Shown: positions 10,068 through 26,023, counted from the stretch's first letter. The stretch: DNA of 47,355 nt from Nitrospira sp. (GCA_024998645.1 JACOEJ010000020.1:1-47355); one strand, 5' to 3'. Notes: generated by a model from the letters alone, not told the origin. Numbers and translations: made by a program.

Positions 10068-11084
10068 TCACGACACCTTTTTCGTCCAGGCCACCAGCCG
10101 GTCGAGTTTTTCTGCTGCGGCGCCTGTATCGAGCGCCTGCTTGGCGACTCGCAGCCCGTCTTTCAACGTCTTCGCCTGCTGGCCTGCGACAATCGCAGCA
10201 GCCGCATTCAGACAGACAATGTCGCGTTTCGGCCCCTTCTTCCCTTGCAGAATATCTCTCGTGATCCGGGCATTCTCTTCAGGGGTTCCGCCGGCAATTT
10301 CCTTCTTGTGGACGCGGGGCAGATCGCATTCATCAGGCGTCACAAAATAGTTGGACACGACCCCGCCTCTTCCTTCGGAGACTTTCGTCCGGTCGCAGAC
10401 CGTGAGCTCGTCGAGTCCGTCCATGCCATGCAAGACAAAGCAATGTTGGGAACCCAATTGCACCAGGACTTTGGCCATCACCTCCGTCAGTTTCGCATCA
10501 TAGACTCCGAGGACCTGGTGCGTGGCCCCGGCAGGGTTGGCCAGCGGACCGAGGACATTGAAGAGCGTGCGAATCCCCATTTCCTGTCGCGGCCCCGCGC
10601 AATGTTTCATGGCGCCATGAAAGAGCGGAGCATACAGAAACCCGATGCCCACCTCATTGATACAATCCGCCACTCGCTCCGGCTGAAGGTCGATCTTCAC
10701 GCCCAATGCGCTCAGCACATCCGCGCTCCCCGACCTGGAGGAAACCGACCGGTTCCCGTGTTTTGCCACGGTGAGTCCCGCACCGGCTACTACGAACGCC
10801 GCGGTCGTCGAAATATTGAAGGTGTGCCCGCCGTCACCGCCAGTTCCGCAGGTATCGAGGACGATCGAACTGCCCACCTGGATCCGCGTGGCGCGGGCGC
10901 GCATCGCGCGAGCCGAGCCGGCGATCTCATCCACCGTTTCGCCTTTCTGGCGAAGGCCCATCAGATAGGCGGCGATCTGCGCCGGGGTGGCCGCACCGTC
11001 CATGATCTCGGACAGCACCTCTTCCGCTTCCTGTTCGGAAAGGTTTATGCGGTCGGCCAATTTCGCGATTGCGTCTTTGATCAT
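10068..11084 (-). CDS. trpD: anthranilate phosphoribosyltransferase
   Basis: Transfers phosphoribosyl from PRPP to anthranilate. The start was chosen at ATG 11084 (MIKDAIAKLADR), giving 338 residues. A TTG at 11105 would add seven residues but has no ribosome site. The glycine-rich PRPP loop GTGGDGGHTFNIST and the KHGNRSVSSRSGSADVL stretch are diagnostic. It directly follows trpG. Confidence 0.96.
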   Translation of the reverse strand: MIKDAIAKLADRINLSEQEAEEVLSEIMDGAATPAQIAAYLMGLRQKGETVDEIAGSARAMRARATRIQVGSSIVLDTCGTGGDGGHTFNISTTAAFVVAGAGLTVAKHGNRSVSSRSGSADVLSALGVKIDLQPERVADCINEVGIGFLYAPLFHGAMKHCAGPRQEMGIRTLFNVLGPLANPAGATHQVLGVYDAKLTEVMAKVLVQLGSQHCFVLHGMDGLDELTVCDRTKVSEGRGGVVSNYFVTPDECDLPRVHKKEIAGGTPEENARITRDILQGKKGPKRDIVCLNAAAAIVAGQQAKTLKDGLRVAKQALDTGAAAEKLDRLVAWTKKVS

Positions 11085-11107
11085 GGGAAACGGACAGTCC
11101 GGCAAGA

Positions 11108-11671
11108 CTAGAGTTTCAAGAAGTTTCTCAGCAGATCTTTCCCGGCCTTCGTCAAAATCGATTCCGGATGAAATTGCACGCCCTCGACCGCGAGCGTCCG
11201 ATGACGCAGTCCCATAATTTCACCCTCGGCGGTCTTAGCCGAAACCTCCAGGCAGTCGGGAAGATTCTTGGGATTCACCAGCAACGAATGATAGCGTGTC
11301 GCCTCGAATGGATTCGGCAAGCCATGGAAGATCGTTTTCCCGTCGTGCGAAATCATCGACGTCTTCCCATGCATCAGCCGCTGGGCCCGGATGACTTCAC
11401 CGCCGAACGCCACCCCCAGCGATTGATGGCCGAGACAGACGCCGAGGATCGGCATGCGGCCGGCGAATTGGCGGATCGTCTCGACGGAGACGCCGGCTTC
11501 TTTCGGCGTGCAGGGGCCCGGCGAAATCACAATACGACTGGGCCCAAGGTCTTCGATCTGCTGCAAGGTGATCTTGTCATTCCGATACACCCGGACATCT
11601 TCGCCCAACTCACCCAGATACTGCACCAGGTTGTAGGTAAAGGAGTCGTAATTGTCGATCATCAAGAGCAT
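11108..11671 (-). CDS. trpG: anthranilate synthase glutaminase subunit
   Basis: Class I glutamine amidotransferase that supplies ammonia to TrpE. 187 residues. The nucleophile Cys is in [12 protein letters not shown], and the His-Glu pair is in VQFHPESIL. The start [20 protein letters not shown] is typical. It lies 4 bases after trpE. In many bacteria this subunit also serves para-aminobenzoate synthase (PabA), and no separate pabA is seen in this window. Confidence 0.96.
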   Translation of the reverse strand: MLLMIDNYDSFTYNLVQYLGELGEDVRVYRNDKITLQQIEDLGPSRIVISPGPCTPKEAGVSVETIRQFAGRMPILGVCLGHQSLGVAFGGEVIRAQRLMHGKTSMISHDGKTIFHGLPNPFEATRYHSLLVNPKNLPDCLEVSAKTAEGEIMGLRHRTLAVEGVQFHPESILTKAGKDLLRNFLKL

Positions 11672-11675
11672 GACG

Positions 11676-13172
11676 CTACTCCAGCCCCTGCTCGGCCAAC
11701 TCGATGGCTTTCATCATGGCGCGCGCTTTATTGCAGGTCTCTTCGTATTCGTGTTCGGGATTCGAGTCCGCCACGATACCGGCGCCGGCCTGAATGAAGG
11801 CTCGCCGCTTGGATACCACGACCGTGCGGATATTGATGCACATGTCCATATTACCGGAGAAGCTGAAATAGCCGACCGCGCCGGCATAGGGCCCCCGCCT
11901 GGTCGGTTCCAGTTCTTCGATGATTTCCATCGCGCGAATTTTCGGGGCTCCTGACACAGTCCCGGCCGGGAAACAGGCCTGCAACACATCGTAGACGGTC
12001 TTCTCCGGGTCCAGTCGGCCGCTCACGTTGGACACAATATGCATCACATGTGAGTAGCGTTCGACGTTCATCAGTGATTCGACTTTGACGGAGCCGCTCT
12101 CGGCCACCCGCCCGACGTCGTTTCGGCCCAGGTCCACGAGCATAATGTGCTCGGCCCGCTCCTTCTGGTCGGCCAGCAGCCGACGCTCCAGTTGCTCATC
12201 CTCCTCGACCGTGGCCCCACGACGGCGGGTACCGGCGATCGGACGAACGGACACCAGCCCGTCTTCGCACCGCACCAGAATTTCCGGCGACGACCCCACC
12301 AGTTCGACACCCGCGATCCTGAGATAGTACATGTACGGTGACGGATTGACGACGCGAAGGGCGCGATAGAGCTGGAACGGTGTCGCATGGAGTTTCGTTT
12401 CCCAACGCTGAGACAATACACACTGAAAGATATCGCCGGCCTTGATATATTCCTGCGTCAGACTGACCATCTTCTCGAAGTCAGCCTTGCTCATATTCGG
12501 CGTGAACGTAATCGGCGTCCGCCGGCGCTTGGGCGCAGTCCGACGCAGCGGCCGGCGCAACCGGGCAATCATACGTTCAATCCGTGCGGTAGCCTGACGG
12601 TAGGCCTGGCGGATCGCCCGTTCCGATTGCGATGTGACATGGGCATTGGCGACCACTTTAATCTTCTGCGCGACATTGTCGAAAATCAGCAGCGTGTCGG
12701 TCAGGAGGAACGCAAACTCCGGGAGATTCAAACTCTCTTTCCGGCGAAACGAGATATCCTCAAACGTGCTCACCATGTCATAGCCGAGATACCCGACGGC
12801 TCCACCGACAAACCGGGGAAGTCCGGGAACGGTCACCGGACGATACGTTTCCATAAATTCCCGAAGACGATCGAGCGGGGAGCCTTTGCAGGCGATGCGG
12901 CGGGTGCGCTTCCCTTCCTTGATCAGAAGATCTCCGCGATCTTCCACCATGAGAATCGGCGACCCGCTGCCGAGAAACGAGTAGCGGGCCCACTTTTCCC
13001 CTCCCTGCACACTCTCCAACAGATACGCCGACGGACCATGATCGATCTTCGCAAAGGCCGAGACCGGAGTCTCATAGTCGGCCAGAATTTCCCGGTACAA
13101 GGGAATAAGGTTGCCCTCCTTAGCGTACCGGCGGAACTCGTCTAAGCTGAGCGAATATGTTGGCGTTGCCAT
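11676..13172 (-). CDS. trpE: anthranilate synthase component I
   Basis: Makes anthranilate from chorismate with ammonia from TrpG. 498 residues. The N-terminal part carries YLLESVQGG, which matches the LLES tryptophan-binding motif of feedback-inhibited TrpE. The C-terminal chorismate-binding domain has [19 protein letters not shown], then [19 protein letters not shown] and [16 protein letters not shown]. It starts 10 bases after the LysM lipoprotein gene, so it is probably in the same transcript. Feedback control by tryptophan is inferred from the LLES motif. Confidence 0.97.
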   Translation of the reverse strand: MATPTYSLSLDEFRRYAKEGNLIPLYREILADYETPVSAFAKIDHGPSAYLLESVQGGEKWARYSFLGSGSPILMVEDRGDLLIKEGKRTRRIACKGSPLDRLREFMETYRPVTVPGLPRFVGGAVGYLGYDMVSTFEDISFRRKESLNLPEFAFLLTDTLLIFDNVAQKIKVVANAHVTSQSERAIRQAYRQATARIERMIARLRRPLRRTAPKRRRTPITFTPNMSKADFEKMVSLTQEYIKAGDIFQCVLSQRWETKLHATPFQLYRALRVVNPSPYMYYLRIAGVELVGSSPEILVRCEDGLVSVRPIAGTRRRGATVEEDEQLERRLLADQKERAEHIMLVDLGRNDVGRVAESGSVKVESLMNVERYSHVMHIVSNVSGRLDPEKTVYDVLQACFPAGTVSGAPKIRAMEIIEELEPTRRGPYAGAVGYFSFSGNMDMCINIRTVVVSKRRAFIQAGAGIVADSNPEHEYEETCNKARAMMKAIELAEQGLE

Positions 13173-13182
13173 GCCTGCGGAA

Positions 13183-13842
13183 TTACTCCATCCCGACGAT
13201 GAGTTTCTGGCCCACTTCTATAATATCGTCCGGTAACTTGTTCCATTTTTTTAATTTATCGATTGGGATACCGTACAGGCGGCTGACGCGAAACAACGTT
13301 TCCCCGGGCTTGACCACGTGAATGGTGGTTCCTGCTTTGGCGCTTGGCTTGGTCACTTCCGCCGGGGGGGCCAGGCTGGCCATCTCTTTCGCCGAATCCT
13401 GCAAAAGCGCATCAGCCTCACGCGAGAGCGACGCCAGCTCATCGACCTTCTTGGGCTTGGGCGCTGCGGCTGGAGCCATTTTCCGCATGTCCTGCAGGGC
13501 CTTCCGCTCCAGCATGGCCGATTCTTTAACTGCCTCAGATTCTTCCTGAAGCCGTCCCATCTGCTCACGAGCTGCCTGGACTTGCGCCGCCAATTCGCGG
13601 TTCCTCGCCTCGAATTCCGCCAACTCTTTTTTCGTCCGCTTCGCTTCGCTGTCGAGCTCAGCCGTGCGCTTTTCTTCCTGGGCCAGCAGCCGCTGGAAGT
13701 TCAGACTTCGTGCCTTCTCCGCATTGTACTTTTCTTCCAGCACCACACAGCCGCTGAGCAACATGGTGCCGCATAGCACAAGCACGCCGGAACCGACCAC
13801 CCTGCAAGTCTGATTCATCACTCGACGATCCTCCATCTTCAT
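13183..13842 (-). CDS. LysM-domain lipoprotein with coiled coil
   Basis: 219 residues from the ATG at 13842, which has an excellent GGAGG six bases upstream. The frame is open further upstream without a site. The signal peptide ends in lipobox LLSGC. Residues about 35-115 are a charged coiled coil (EEKYNAEKARSLNFQRLLAQ onward). The C-terminal 45 residues form one LysM domain (HVVKPGETLFRVSRLYGIP), which binds peptidoglycan. It is probably an outer-membrane-anchored cell-wall-binding protein. It is the first gene of the transcript that continues into trpE. Confidence 0.85.
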   Translation of the reverse strand: MKMEDRRVMNQTCRVVGSGVLVLCGTMLLSGCVVLEEKYNAEKARSLNFQRLLAQEEKRTAELDSEAKRTKKELAEFEARNRELAAQVQAAREQMGRLQEESEAVKESAMLERKALQDMRKMAPAAAPKPKKVDELASLSREADALLQDSAKEMASLAPPAEVTKPSAKAGTTIHVVKPGETLFRVSRLYGIPIDKLKKWNKLPDDIIEVGQKLIVGME

Positions 13843-13934
13843 TGTCCACCTCCGCCGCCGGATCATGACTGCATCCCGAATCGGCCATCCCGCCTCACAC
13901 AACTTCCGGTCATACACCAACCGACGGGTCACTA

Positions 13935-13963
13935 AGAATACGGTCCAACGCAGTGAAAGTCAA
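13935..13963 (-). promoter_or_regulatory. sigma70-type promoter of the lysM-trp operon
   Basis: On the minus strand TTGACT (13963-13958) is followed by exactly 17 bases and TATTCT (13940-13935). The predicted start is near 13928, about 86 bases before the LysM gene. I see no Trp-rich leader peptide in the leader, so attenuation of the E. coli type is not supported. Confidence 0.6.
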
Positions 13964-14054
13964 AGCGAATTGGGGCTGGACAGGGGTTTGACCCACTCCT
14001 GGTGCTATGCTACCGTCCCCTCCATGAAGATGCCCCATCAGAAAACGTGCAGCC

Positions 14055-15008
14055 ATGGATAATCGCGCACAAGCCACCCCCGCCAGAACCATCTCGGTAC
14101 AGGGCATTACGCTGCACCTTGCGCAGCCTATTTCGACATTACAAGAATGGATCGGGAGTCGAGAGCCGCTGCAACAGCTCCTCGCCTGCTGGCTCAAAGT
14201 TGACCCGCGGGATCTCCCCCTGTCGCCGAGAATAACCGGTCCTCCGGGCATCGGAAAAACGACATTGGCGATGTCGGGCGCCAAGGAACGCAAGCAGGAC
14301 CTGTATGTCTTTCAATGTACCGCCGATACACGCCCGGAAGACCTGCTGATTACACCCGTCCTGGCCGAATCGGGATCCATCGCCTACCACGCGTCGCCGC
14401 TGGTGACGGCGGTACTCACCGGAAGTATCTGCGTTCTGGATGAAGGCAACCGGATGAACGAGAAGAGCTGGGCATCCCTGGCCTCTTTACTCGACCATCG
14501 CCGCTGTGTCGAATCGATCATCGCCGGTATTCTCATCGAAGCACACGAAGACTTCCGCTGCTGCGTCACGATGAACGAGGATGCCTCCACGTATGAAGTG
14601 CCGGACTACATGCTCTCCCGTCTGCAACCGACCCTCGGCCTCGGATTCCCGTCGCGCCAGGATGAAATGGCAATTCTCCGCTACCATCTTCCCTTTGCAA
14701 AGGAAGACATCCTGAGCATCGCCGTCGGCTTCCTGCAGGACGCCCATCAGCTGAACCTGGAATATTCGATCCGCGACGGCTTGCATCTCATCCAATACGC
14801 CGTCAAACGGCTCGCCCAGGATTCGTCCCACCCGGTCGCGCTTGATCGAATGTGGCAGGAAGCCCTCTTGAAAGTGCTCGGAGCCGAGTCGCTGGATTTG
14901 GAAGAGCAGTCAAAGCGAAGAAAGCGGGCGATGGGTGATCAAGCGCTCCCCAAAGGCTTCGGCGATTTCTTTTTCGAGGAAGACGACCCTCTACACCCGG
15001 GACGCTGA
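14055..15008 (+). CDS. MoxR-like AAA+ ATPase
   Basis: 317 residues. Walker A GPPGIGKT is at about 62-69, Walker B CVLDE at 126-130 and a sensor-1-like CCVTMNED further on, in the MoxR/AAA_5 order. MoxR ATPases are chaperone-like and usually work with a partner protein encoded next door, often one with a VWA domain. Here the next gene starts on the base after this stop codon and has no VWA (MIDAS) motif. The ribosome site of this gene is weak, so the exact start is uncertain. Confidence 0.85.
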   Translation: MDNRAQATPARTISVQGITLHLAQPISTLQEWIGSREPLQQLLACWLKVDPRDLPLSPRITGPPGIGKTTLAMSGAKERKQDLYVFQCTADTRPEDLLITPVLAESGSIAYHASPLVTAVLTGSICVLDEGNRMNEKSWASLASLLDHRRCVESIIAGILIEAHEDFRCCVTMNEDASTYEVPDYMLSRLQPTLGLGFPSRQDEMAILRYHLPFAKEDILSIAVGFLQDAHQLNLEYSIRDGLHLIQYAVKRLAQDSSHPVALDRMWQEALLKVLGAESLDLEEQSKRRKRAMGDQALPKGFGDFFFEEDDPLHPGR

Positions 15009-20251
<5,243 letters not shown>

Positions 20252-20271
20252 GAAGGCTCTTGATTAGGGAC

Positions 20272-20407
20272 GACTAGCCACGAAGGCTAGCCTGAAAGGA
20301 CGAACAGTGTGGATTCTGCAGCAGAGAGAAAGCAGACCTTCCCCTGACTGAACAGATTCAATAGACCATGTGGGAGTTATGATGATCATCGGATGATAGA
20401 TCTATCA
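20272..20407. promoter_or_regulatory. palindrome-rich intergenic region between the CBS gene and rlpA
   Basis: Within the 279-base gap, upstream of the CBS gene, I see a six-base stem CTAGCC/GGCTAG (20274-20290), a 10-base palindrome GATGATCATC (20381-20390) and a perfect 14-base palindrome TGATAGATCTATCA (20394-20407). No T-run follows, so these look more like operator sites than terminators. The binding protein is unknown. Confidence 0.4.
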
Positions 20408-20530
20408 CACCGACTGGGAAGGGGCAAGACATTCAAAGAAACTGACATAAATATCAATTAGTTCGAATAGGCCGAACCGCGGATAGACATGCAGACCATT
20501 GAAAGAAATCTACGCTTCACTACGTATGAT

Positions 20531-21211
20531 CTAGCCATCATCTCTCACCACAAAGGACTGGATATGATGCTGAGCGTCCAGCCTGGATGAGGCGATCTGA
20601 GCATCGGCTTCAGTCAAAAACTGCCCCACCTGCACCCGATACCGCCGACCTTCAGGTAACTCCACCTGCACCACGCGACCGCCCGGGTACTGAGCCCCGA
20701 CCTGCTCGAACAACCCTCTGGCGTTCAGCGGATCAGCGAAGGCCCCCACCTGAATGCGCAAGACCCCCATCCCTTCCGGTCTGGCCTGGTATCCGACCAC
20801 CTGAAGCTCAATCTGATCAGTCCCATTTCCGGTCATTCCTATCGCTTCGGCCCCGGCCAGCGAGAGATCAAGTACCCGGCCCCTGGCAAACGGACCACGA
20901 TCGTTGATACGGACTGTGACCTGTCTCCCAGTGGAAACCGATCGCACAACGGCAATAGAACCCAGCGGTAACGTCCGGTGAGCCGCTGTCAGCTTGTGCA
21001 TATCGTACCGTTCACCGTTTGCGGTTTTGTTTCCGTGAAATCCAGGACCGTACCAGGACGCAACCCCTCGCTCATGAAACCCGACTGGATATCCAGGAAA
21101 TCGATGAATAGGAGGCGGTTGGGATTGGCAGGAGACAAAAACCGTGCAGACCAGGAGCGCAGCGGCGAAAGGAAGAGAAGGACGGACGGAAGCGGGCCTG
21201 GAGCCCTTCAT
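20531..21211 (-). CDS. rlpA: RlpA-type septal ring lytic transglycosylase lipoprotein
   Basis: 226 residues. Signal peptide with lipobox-like FVSC, then the double-psi beta-barrel RlpA domain with the diagnostic GVASWYGPGFHGNKTANGE, LTAAHRTLPLGS and VRINDRGPFARGRVLDLS. The catalytic Asp is expected in this last motif. The C-terminal 75 residues form a SPOR domain (LRIQVGAFADPLNARGLFEQ) that binds denuded septal glycan. It starts 3 bases after the ACT-protein gene, so the two are co-transcribed. Confidence 0.93.
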   Translation of the reverse strand: MKGSRPASVRPSLPFAAALLVCTVFVSCQSQPPPIHRFPGYPVGFHERGVASWYGPGFHGNKTANGERYDMHKLTAAHRTLPLGSIAVVRSVSTGRQVTVRINDRGPFARGRVLDLSLAGAEAIGMTGNGTDQIELQVVGYQARPEGMGVLRIQVGAFADPLNARGLFEQVGAQYPGGRVVQVELPEGRRYRVQVGQFLTEADAQIASSRLDAQHHIQSFVVRDDG

Positions 21212-21214
21212 GGC

Positions 21215-21625
21215 CTAGAACTCATCAAGTGATTGGTCTTGAAGCAGCGCCAACGCCTTATTCGTGTTCGAGACGGTCAATACGACGATGGCGCGCTTTC
21301 CCTCGCGCGAAGGTGTGCAGTAGCCGCACTTGATATTGATGCGATTTTGCGTCAGCAGGTCGGCCACGTCCATGAGCGCCCCCGGCTGATTTTTCAAGCT
21401 CAACAAGAGCGCCGTTTCTTCCTTAAACTTAATTTTCGCGCTCTTCAATGCCGCTCGAGCCCCGTCAAGATCCGCGACAAGTAGGCGCAGCTTTCCGGTT
21501 CCTGTTACCTCGGGCGCCGAGAACGCCTTGATATTGACCCCCGCCTCTCCTAAAACAGCAGCCACCTGAGCCATTACGCCCGGCTTACTCTGTCCGCTAA
21601 TGACTAACTGTGTTGTTGTCGGCAT
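21215..21625 (-). CDS. tandem ACT-domain protein
   Basis: 136 residues comprising two ACT modules: residues about 4-65 (LVISGQSKPGVMAQVAAVLG) and 70-130 (LLSLKNQPGALMDVADLLTQ). There is no catalytic domain. ACT domains bind amino acids or similar small ligands, so this is a probable stand-alone sensor or regulator. The ligand cannot be told from the sequence. AGGAG lies 10 bases before the ATG. Confidence 0.8.
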   Translation of the reverse strand: MPTTTQLVISGQSKPGVMAQVAAVLGEAGVNIKAFSAPEVTGTGKLRLLVADLDGARAALKSAKIKFKEETALLLSLKNQPGALMDVADLLTQNRINIKCGYCTPSREGKRAIVVLTVSNTNKALALLQDQSLDEF

Positions 21626-21808
21626 TGGGGGTTACTCCTGGTTGCGGTCGAGATCAAAGATAGAGGCGATTCAGTTGCACCTGAGGTGCTCGATAGAGAT
21701 CAATTTTCGTGCTCATCCAACCTGGAGTCTTTCAAGGGAGACCAAGACCTGTAGAGATGCTTGATGCGCGAACAGGGTGCGGTCTTCCCCAGAGCCCTTC
21801 TTCCACAA

Positions 21809-22041
21809 TCATACCGTATTGAGCGCCGGATGTTCGTAATCGATTGCCTCAATGTCCCCCGCCTTCCCGGACAGCAGACTCGCCAGGGCTTCCAACTGTT
21901 CATCATCAGCCAGCTCCTTTTGCCTATCCTCAACCCGCCCTTTCAACTGATCCGCAGAACACTGGGCCGACCTGAATCATCTTTCCCGATGAGACGCATC
22001 GATGAAATGCTGACTTGCAGCATCAGATCGAAGCACCTCAT
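21809..22041 (-). pseudogene. frameshifted or non-ATG small coding remnant
   Basis: In the 434-base gap between the nuclease-like gene and the ACT gene, an open frame at 21976-21809 encodes a protein-like, charged sequence (SADQLKGRVEDRQKELADDE, then EALASLLSGKAGDIEAI). It has no ATG. An adjacent frame begins at an ATG at 22041 (MRCFDLMLQVSISSMRLIGK) and stops at the point where the other becomes protein-like. A one-base shift near 21960 would join them into about 77 residues. It could be a decayed gene, a sequencing error or a small protein with an unusual start. Confidence 0.3.
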
Positions 22042-22059
22042 GGAAGCACAAAGAAACCG

Positions 22060-22467
22060 TTAGAGAATTTGCACCACACCATTCACAAAGCCGTACTCAT
22101 AGATACTGCTGAACCGAAGATCCACTGACGCAGCTATTTTTTCGGCCTGTGCCCGGTTCCCCCGCGGAATCAGCAGATACATCGGCACGCCAGCGACGGC
22201 GGTGCGCTTCCACTTATACTGGGTATCAGGATTCTGGAGTGAGTCCTCGGTTTCGACTTCGGCCATCCACTGCATACTATTGCCGCGCGGGCTAAATGAC
22301 CATCCGGCAATGTCCGATTGCTGGCCAGGATCGGCCCAAGGATTATGATCCGACGTCGTTCTAATTGTAACCTTGCACTGAAACGCCCGTGCCCATCGCT
22401 GGGCCGCCTCACTGACGACCTGGTCGTGAATCGTCTCAATCCCTTTTTCACGTAAGATCGTACTCAT
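22060..22467 (-). CDS. uncharacterised protein, possible PD-(D/E)XK nuclease-like fold
   Basis: 135 residues from the ATG at 22467, which has AGGGGG at good spacing. The start could be extended to 22503, but that would overlap nrdJ. The pattern Asp52 (SDIAGWSF), then Glu70-Val-Glu72 (WMAEVETEDS), then Lys87 in YKWKR, followed by VPMYLLIPRGN, resembles the core of restriction-endonuclease-like folds. The conventional ExK lysine is not in place, so activity is doubtful. The gene begins 22 bases after the nrdJ stop and is probably co-transcribed with it. Confidence 0.65.
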   Translation of the reverse strand: MSTILREKGIETIHDQVVSEAAQRWARAFQCKVTIRTTSDHNPWADPGQQSDIAGWSFSPRGNSMQWMAEVETEDSLQNPDTQYKWKRTAVAGVPMYLLIPRGNRAQAEKIAASVDLRFSSIYEYGFVNGVVQIL

Positions 22468-22489
22468 GGATGACCCCCTTACATAATAC

Positions 22490-25400
22490 TTATGAACATC
22501 CATTCGTCGCGCCGCAGCTCACGCACTTCAGACAGGTGCCGTTTCGTACCATCGTGAATTGTTTGCACTCCGGACAGGGATCGCCTTCATAACCCTTGAC
22601 CTTGGCGCTCTGCACTTCAGTCAATGTCAAAGTCTCGCGGATCAGCTCGACTTTACGCGCCGCCAGAGTATGACCGTTTCCGTTTCCATTCTCTTTTGTT
22701 CCATTCCGGCGAATCGGCAGATGCTCCATACTCACCGATGATTTCGCCAGCGCAGCAAGATCCGCTTCTTCGTCCACACATTCCGGATCCTGCTCATCCA
22801 TCTTCATCGAATCCATTCGAAGATCATCCTCTTTGACCTGCGCCAAATCGTACCGATCCAGGTAGGTCACAGCCAACTCTCGGAAGATGTAGTCGATGAT
22901 CGACGTCGACATCTTAATGCGGTCATTCAGTTTGACCGGCCCATTCGGTTCGAAACGGGTAAAGACAAAGGCTTCGACAAATTCCTCCAGGGGAACTCCA
23001 TGCTGCAGGCCCAAGGAAATCGCGATCGCGAAACAATTCATCAAACTCCGGAACGCGGCGCCTTCCTTATGCATATCCAGAAAAATCTCGCCGACTGTGC
23101 CGTCTTCGTATTCGCCGGTTCGCAAATAGAGTTTATGCCCGCCGACAATGGCTTTCTGGGTATAGCCGTTTCGCCGTCCCGGCAACGGTCGCCGCTTGGC
23201 CAGATAGCGGACCAGCACACGCTCGGTGATCTTCTCTGCGGCAGCCGATATCGTGTCGACAGACGCCTCGACGGTCTTCTCCCCATCGCTCGATGAACTC
23301 AGCGGCTGGCTCAACTTCGAGCCGTCCCGATAGAGCGCGACCGCCTTCACCATACTCTTCCACGCAAACTGATAGGCTGACTTGACCTCGTCAAGCGTCG
23401 CCTCTGCCGGCATGTTGATCGTCTTGCTGATAGCGCCGCTGATAAACGGTTGTGCTGCGGCCATCATCCTGATGTGGGCATCGACATGAATAAAGCGCTG
23501 GCCGATCCGGCCGCAGCGATTGGCGCAATCGAAGACCGGCAAATGCTCGGTTTTCAAATGCGGAGCCCCCTCGACCGTCATTGTGCCGCAGCAATATTCG
23601 TTAGCAGCTGCAATTTCTTCCTGGGTAAATCCCAGAGCCTTGAGCATGTTGAAGTTCGTTTCAGCCAGCTGCGCATCGGTCAAGCCGAGCTTCTCGATGC
23701 AAAACGTTTCACCCAGAGTAAACTTGTTAAACATAAACGCGATTTCAAACGCCTGAACCAGGTTGCTTTCAAGCCGTTCCAGCGCGGCATCGTCAAACCC
23801 TTTATTGCGCAGCGTCTCGTGATTGATAAAGGGCGCACCCTTGAGGGTCTGGGCGCCGACGCAATAACGAATGATGTCCTGAATCTGGCCCTCGGAATAC
23901 CCCATGGTCGTAAGAGCCTGAGGAATACTCTGGTTGATGATCTTGAAGTACCCGCCACCGGCCAGCTTCTTGAACTTCACCAAGGCAAAGTCCGGCTCGA
24001 TCCCGGTGGTGTCGCAATCCATCACCAGCCCGATGGTGCCGGTTGGCGCAATCACCGTCACCTGTGCATTGCGATAACCATAGGCCGTGCCGAGCTCCAA
24101 GGCCCGATCCCAGGCCCGGCGGGCGGCGATGAGCATATCCGGCGGACAATGCTCCGGCTGAATGCCCATTGGAACGATCGACAGCCCCTCATATTCGTCC
24201 GCCGCGGTGTTATAGGCCGCTCGACGGTGGTTGCGGATAACCCGTAACATCTGGTCGCGATTTTTCGTATATCCGGGAAATGGCCAGAGCTCCGCAGCCA
24301 TTTCCGCCGAGGTGCTATACGACTCTCCGGTCATGATCGACGTAATCGCTCCGCAGATCGCCATGGCTTTGGGAGAGTCATATGGAATCCCCTGCCGCAT
24401 CAATACCGTCCCGAGATTGGCATAGCCCAATCCCAATGTGCGGAACTGATAACTTCTCTCCGCGATCGATTTACTCGGAAAGGAGGCCATCAGGACGCTG
24501 ATCTCCAGAACGATCGTCCAGAGACGCACGGCATGACGGAAATTCTCCAGCTCGAATTGCCCGTCGGCCGTATAGAACAGCGCGAGATTCAGCGAGGCCA
24601 GGTTGCAGGCCGTATCGTCCAGAAACATGTATTCGGAACAGGGATTGGAGGCGTTGATTCGACCATCCTCCGGGCAGGTATGCCATTCATTGATCGTCGT
24701 GTCGTACTGCGTGCCGGGATCGGCACAGATCCACGCGGCCCAGGCAATCCGGTCCCAGAGATCACTGGCCTTCACGGTCTTGCAGACCTTACCGTCGATC
24801 CGTCGCTTCAACTGCCAATCGCTATCGTTCTCCAGCGCTTTGAAAAACTCATTCGGGATTCTGACGCTGTTATTGGAATTCTGCCCGGAAACCGTCTGAT
24901 AGGCTCTCCCATCCCAGTTCGTGTCGTATTCATGAAACACAAAATGGGTAAACCCCTGTTGGGCATAGGCATACATGCGATGCACATAGGCTTCCGGCAC
25001 CATATCCCGGCGAGCTGCAGCCAGGGCTTCCCGCAAGACCGGATTCTTCTTCGGATCGATCTCTGCCTTCGCCTGGCCCGTGCTATCGACGACGTGGCAG
25101 GCCTTCAACACTGCATTCAACCGCTGTGCGCAAATCTTTGATCCCGTGACCATCGCGGCCACTTTTTGCTCTTCGATGACTTTCCAATCGATAAATTCTT
25201 CGATGTCGGGATGATCGAGATCCAGACACACCATCTTGGCCGCACGCCTGGTGGTGCCGCCGGACTTGATGGCGCCGGCCGCACGATCTCCGATTTTGAG
25301 GAAAGACATCAGGCCGGACGACCGACCGCCGCCGGATAAGCCTTCACCGTCTCCCCGCAAACGGGAAAAGTTGGTTCCTGTTCCAGACCCATACTTAAAC

Positions 25401-26023
25401 AACCGGGCTTCCCGCACCCACAAATCCATGATCCCGTTTTCGTTGACGAGGTCATCATCGACAGACTGGATAAAACAGGCATGAGGCTGGGGGTGTTCGA
25501 ACGCGTTGGCCGACTTCACTACCTCACGGCTTTTGGGGTCCACGTAATAGTGCCCCTGCGCCGGACCTGAGAGCCCGTAGGCATAATGCAACCCGGTGTT
25601 GAACCATTGCGGTGAATTGGGAGCGGCCATTTGTCTGGCCAACATGTAGCCGACCTCGTCCTGAAAAGCCTCGCTATCCTCCGACGTCTTAAAATAGCCG
25701 TACTCTTTGCCCCAATGCGTCCAACAACCAGCAAGCCGTTCGAAAACCTGGCGGGCATCACGCTCACTACCCAAGACCGGCTTCCCATCAGAACCCATCA
25801 GAGGATTGCCCGCGAGATCCTTCTGAGGCACACCCGCTTTTCGAAAATACTTCTGGGCGAGAATATCAATGGCCAATTGAGACCACTGTTCAGGCACATC
25901 AATGTTCTCAAGCTTGAACACCGTAGATCCGTCCGGATTACGAATCTCAGACGACCGCTTGACGAATGTGAGACCCTCGTAGGGGCCCTGGCCGCGACGG
26001 GTAAATCTCCGCTCAATTCTCAC
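22490..26023 (-). CDS. nrdJ: adenosylcobalamin-dependent (class II) ribonucleotide reductase
   Basis: Reduces ribonucleotides to deoxyribonucleotides with a B12-derived radical, independent of oxygen. 1177 residues. A GTG start has AAGGAGG six bases upstream. Landmarks are the redox Cys in [15 protein letters not shown], the glycine-rich [20 protein letters not shown], the active-site region [20 protein letters not shown] and [20 protein letters not shown]. The C-terminal Cys-rich tail CPECKQF...[13 protein letters not shown] presumably relays electrons from thioredoxin. No class I or III reductase appears in the window. The promoter is overlapped by NrdR-like boxes. Confidence 0.96.
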   Translation of the reverse strand: MRIERRFTRRGQGPYEGLTFVKRSSEIRNPDGSTVFKLENIDVPEQWSQLAIDILAQKYFRKAGVPQKDLAGNPLMGSDGKPVLGSERDARQVFERLAGCWTHWGKEYGYFKTSEDSEAFQDEVGYMLARQMAAPNSPQWFNTGLHYAYGLSGPAQGHYYVDPKSREVVKSANAFEHPQPHACFIQSVDDDLVNENGIMDLWVREARLFKYGSGTGTNFSRLRGDGEGLSGGGRSSGLMSFLKIGDRAAGAIKSGGTTRRAAKMVCLDLDHPDIEEFIDWKVIEEQKVAAMVTGSKICAQRLNAVLKACHVVDSTGQAKAEIDPKKNPVLREALAAARRDMVPEAYVHRMYAYAQQGFTHFVFHEYDTNWDGRAYQTVSGQNSNNSVRIPNEFFKALENDSDWQLKRRIDGKVCKTVKASDLWDRIAWAAWICADPGTQYDTTINEWHTCPEDGRINASNPCSEYMFLDDTACNLASLNLALFYTADGQFELENFRHAVRLWTIVLEISVLMASFPSKSIAERSYQFRTLGLGYANLGTVLMRQGIPYDSPKAMAICGAITSIMTGESYSTSAEMAAELWPFPGYTKNRDQMLRVIRNHRRAAYNTAADEYEGLSIVPMGIQPEHCPPDMLIAARRAWDRALELGTAYGYRNAQVTVIAPTGTIGLVMDCDTTGIEPDFALVKFKKLAGGGYFKIINQSIPQALTTMGYSEGQIQDIIRYCVGAQTLKGAPFINHETLRNKGFDDAALERLESNLVQAFEIAFMFNKFTLGETFCIEKLGLTDAQLAETNFNMLKALGFTQEEIAAANEYCCGTMTVEGAPHLKTEHLPVFDCANRCGRIGQRFIHVDAHIRMMAAAQPFISGAISKTINMPAEATLDEVKSAYQFAWKSMVKAVALYRDGSKLSQPLSSSSDGEKTVEASVDTISAAAEKITERVLVRYLAKRRPLPGRRNGYTQKAIVGGHKLYLRTGEYEDGTVGEIFLDMHKEGAAFRSLMNCFAIAISLGLQHGVPLEEFVEAFVFTRFEPNGPVKLNDRIKMSTSIIDYIFRELAVTYLDRYDLAQVKEDDLRMDSMKMDEQDPECVDEEADLAALAKSSVSMEHLPIRRNGTKENGNGNGHTLAARKVELIRETLTLTEVQSAKVKGYEGDPCPECKQFTMVRNGTCLKCVSCGATNGCS

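Noticed and set aside
9801..11111. 436-codon plus-strand frame opposite trpC and trpD
   Set aside because: Shadow of two certain trp genes with no domain or start signal.
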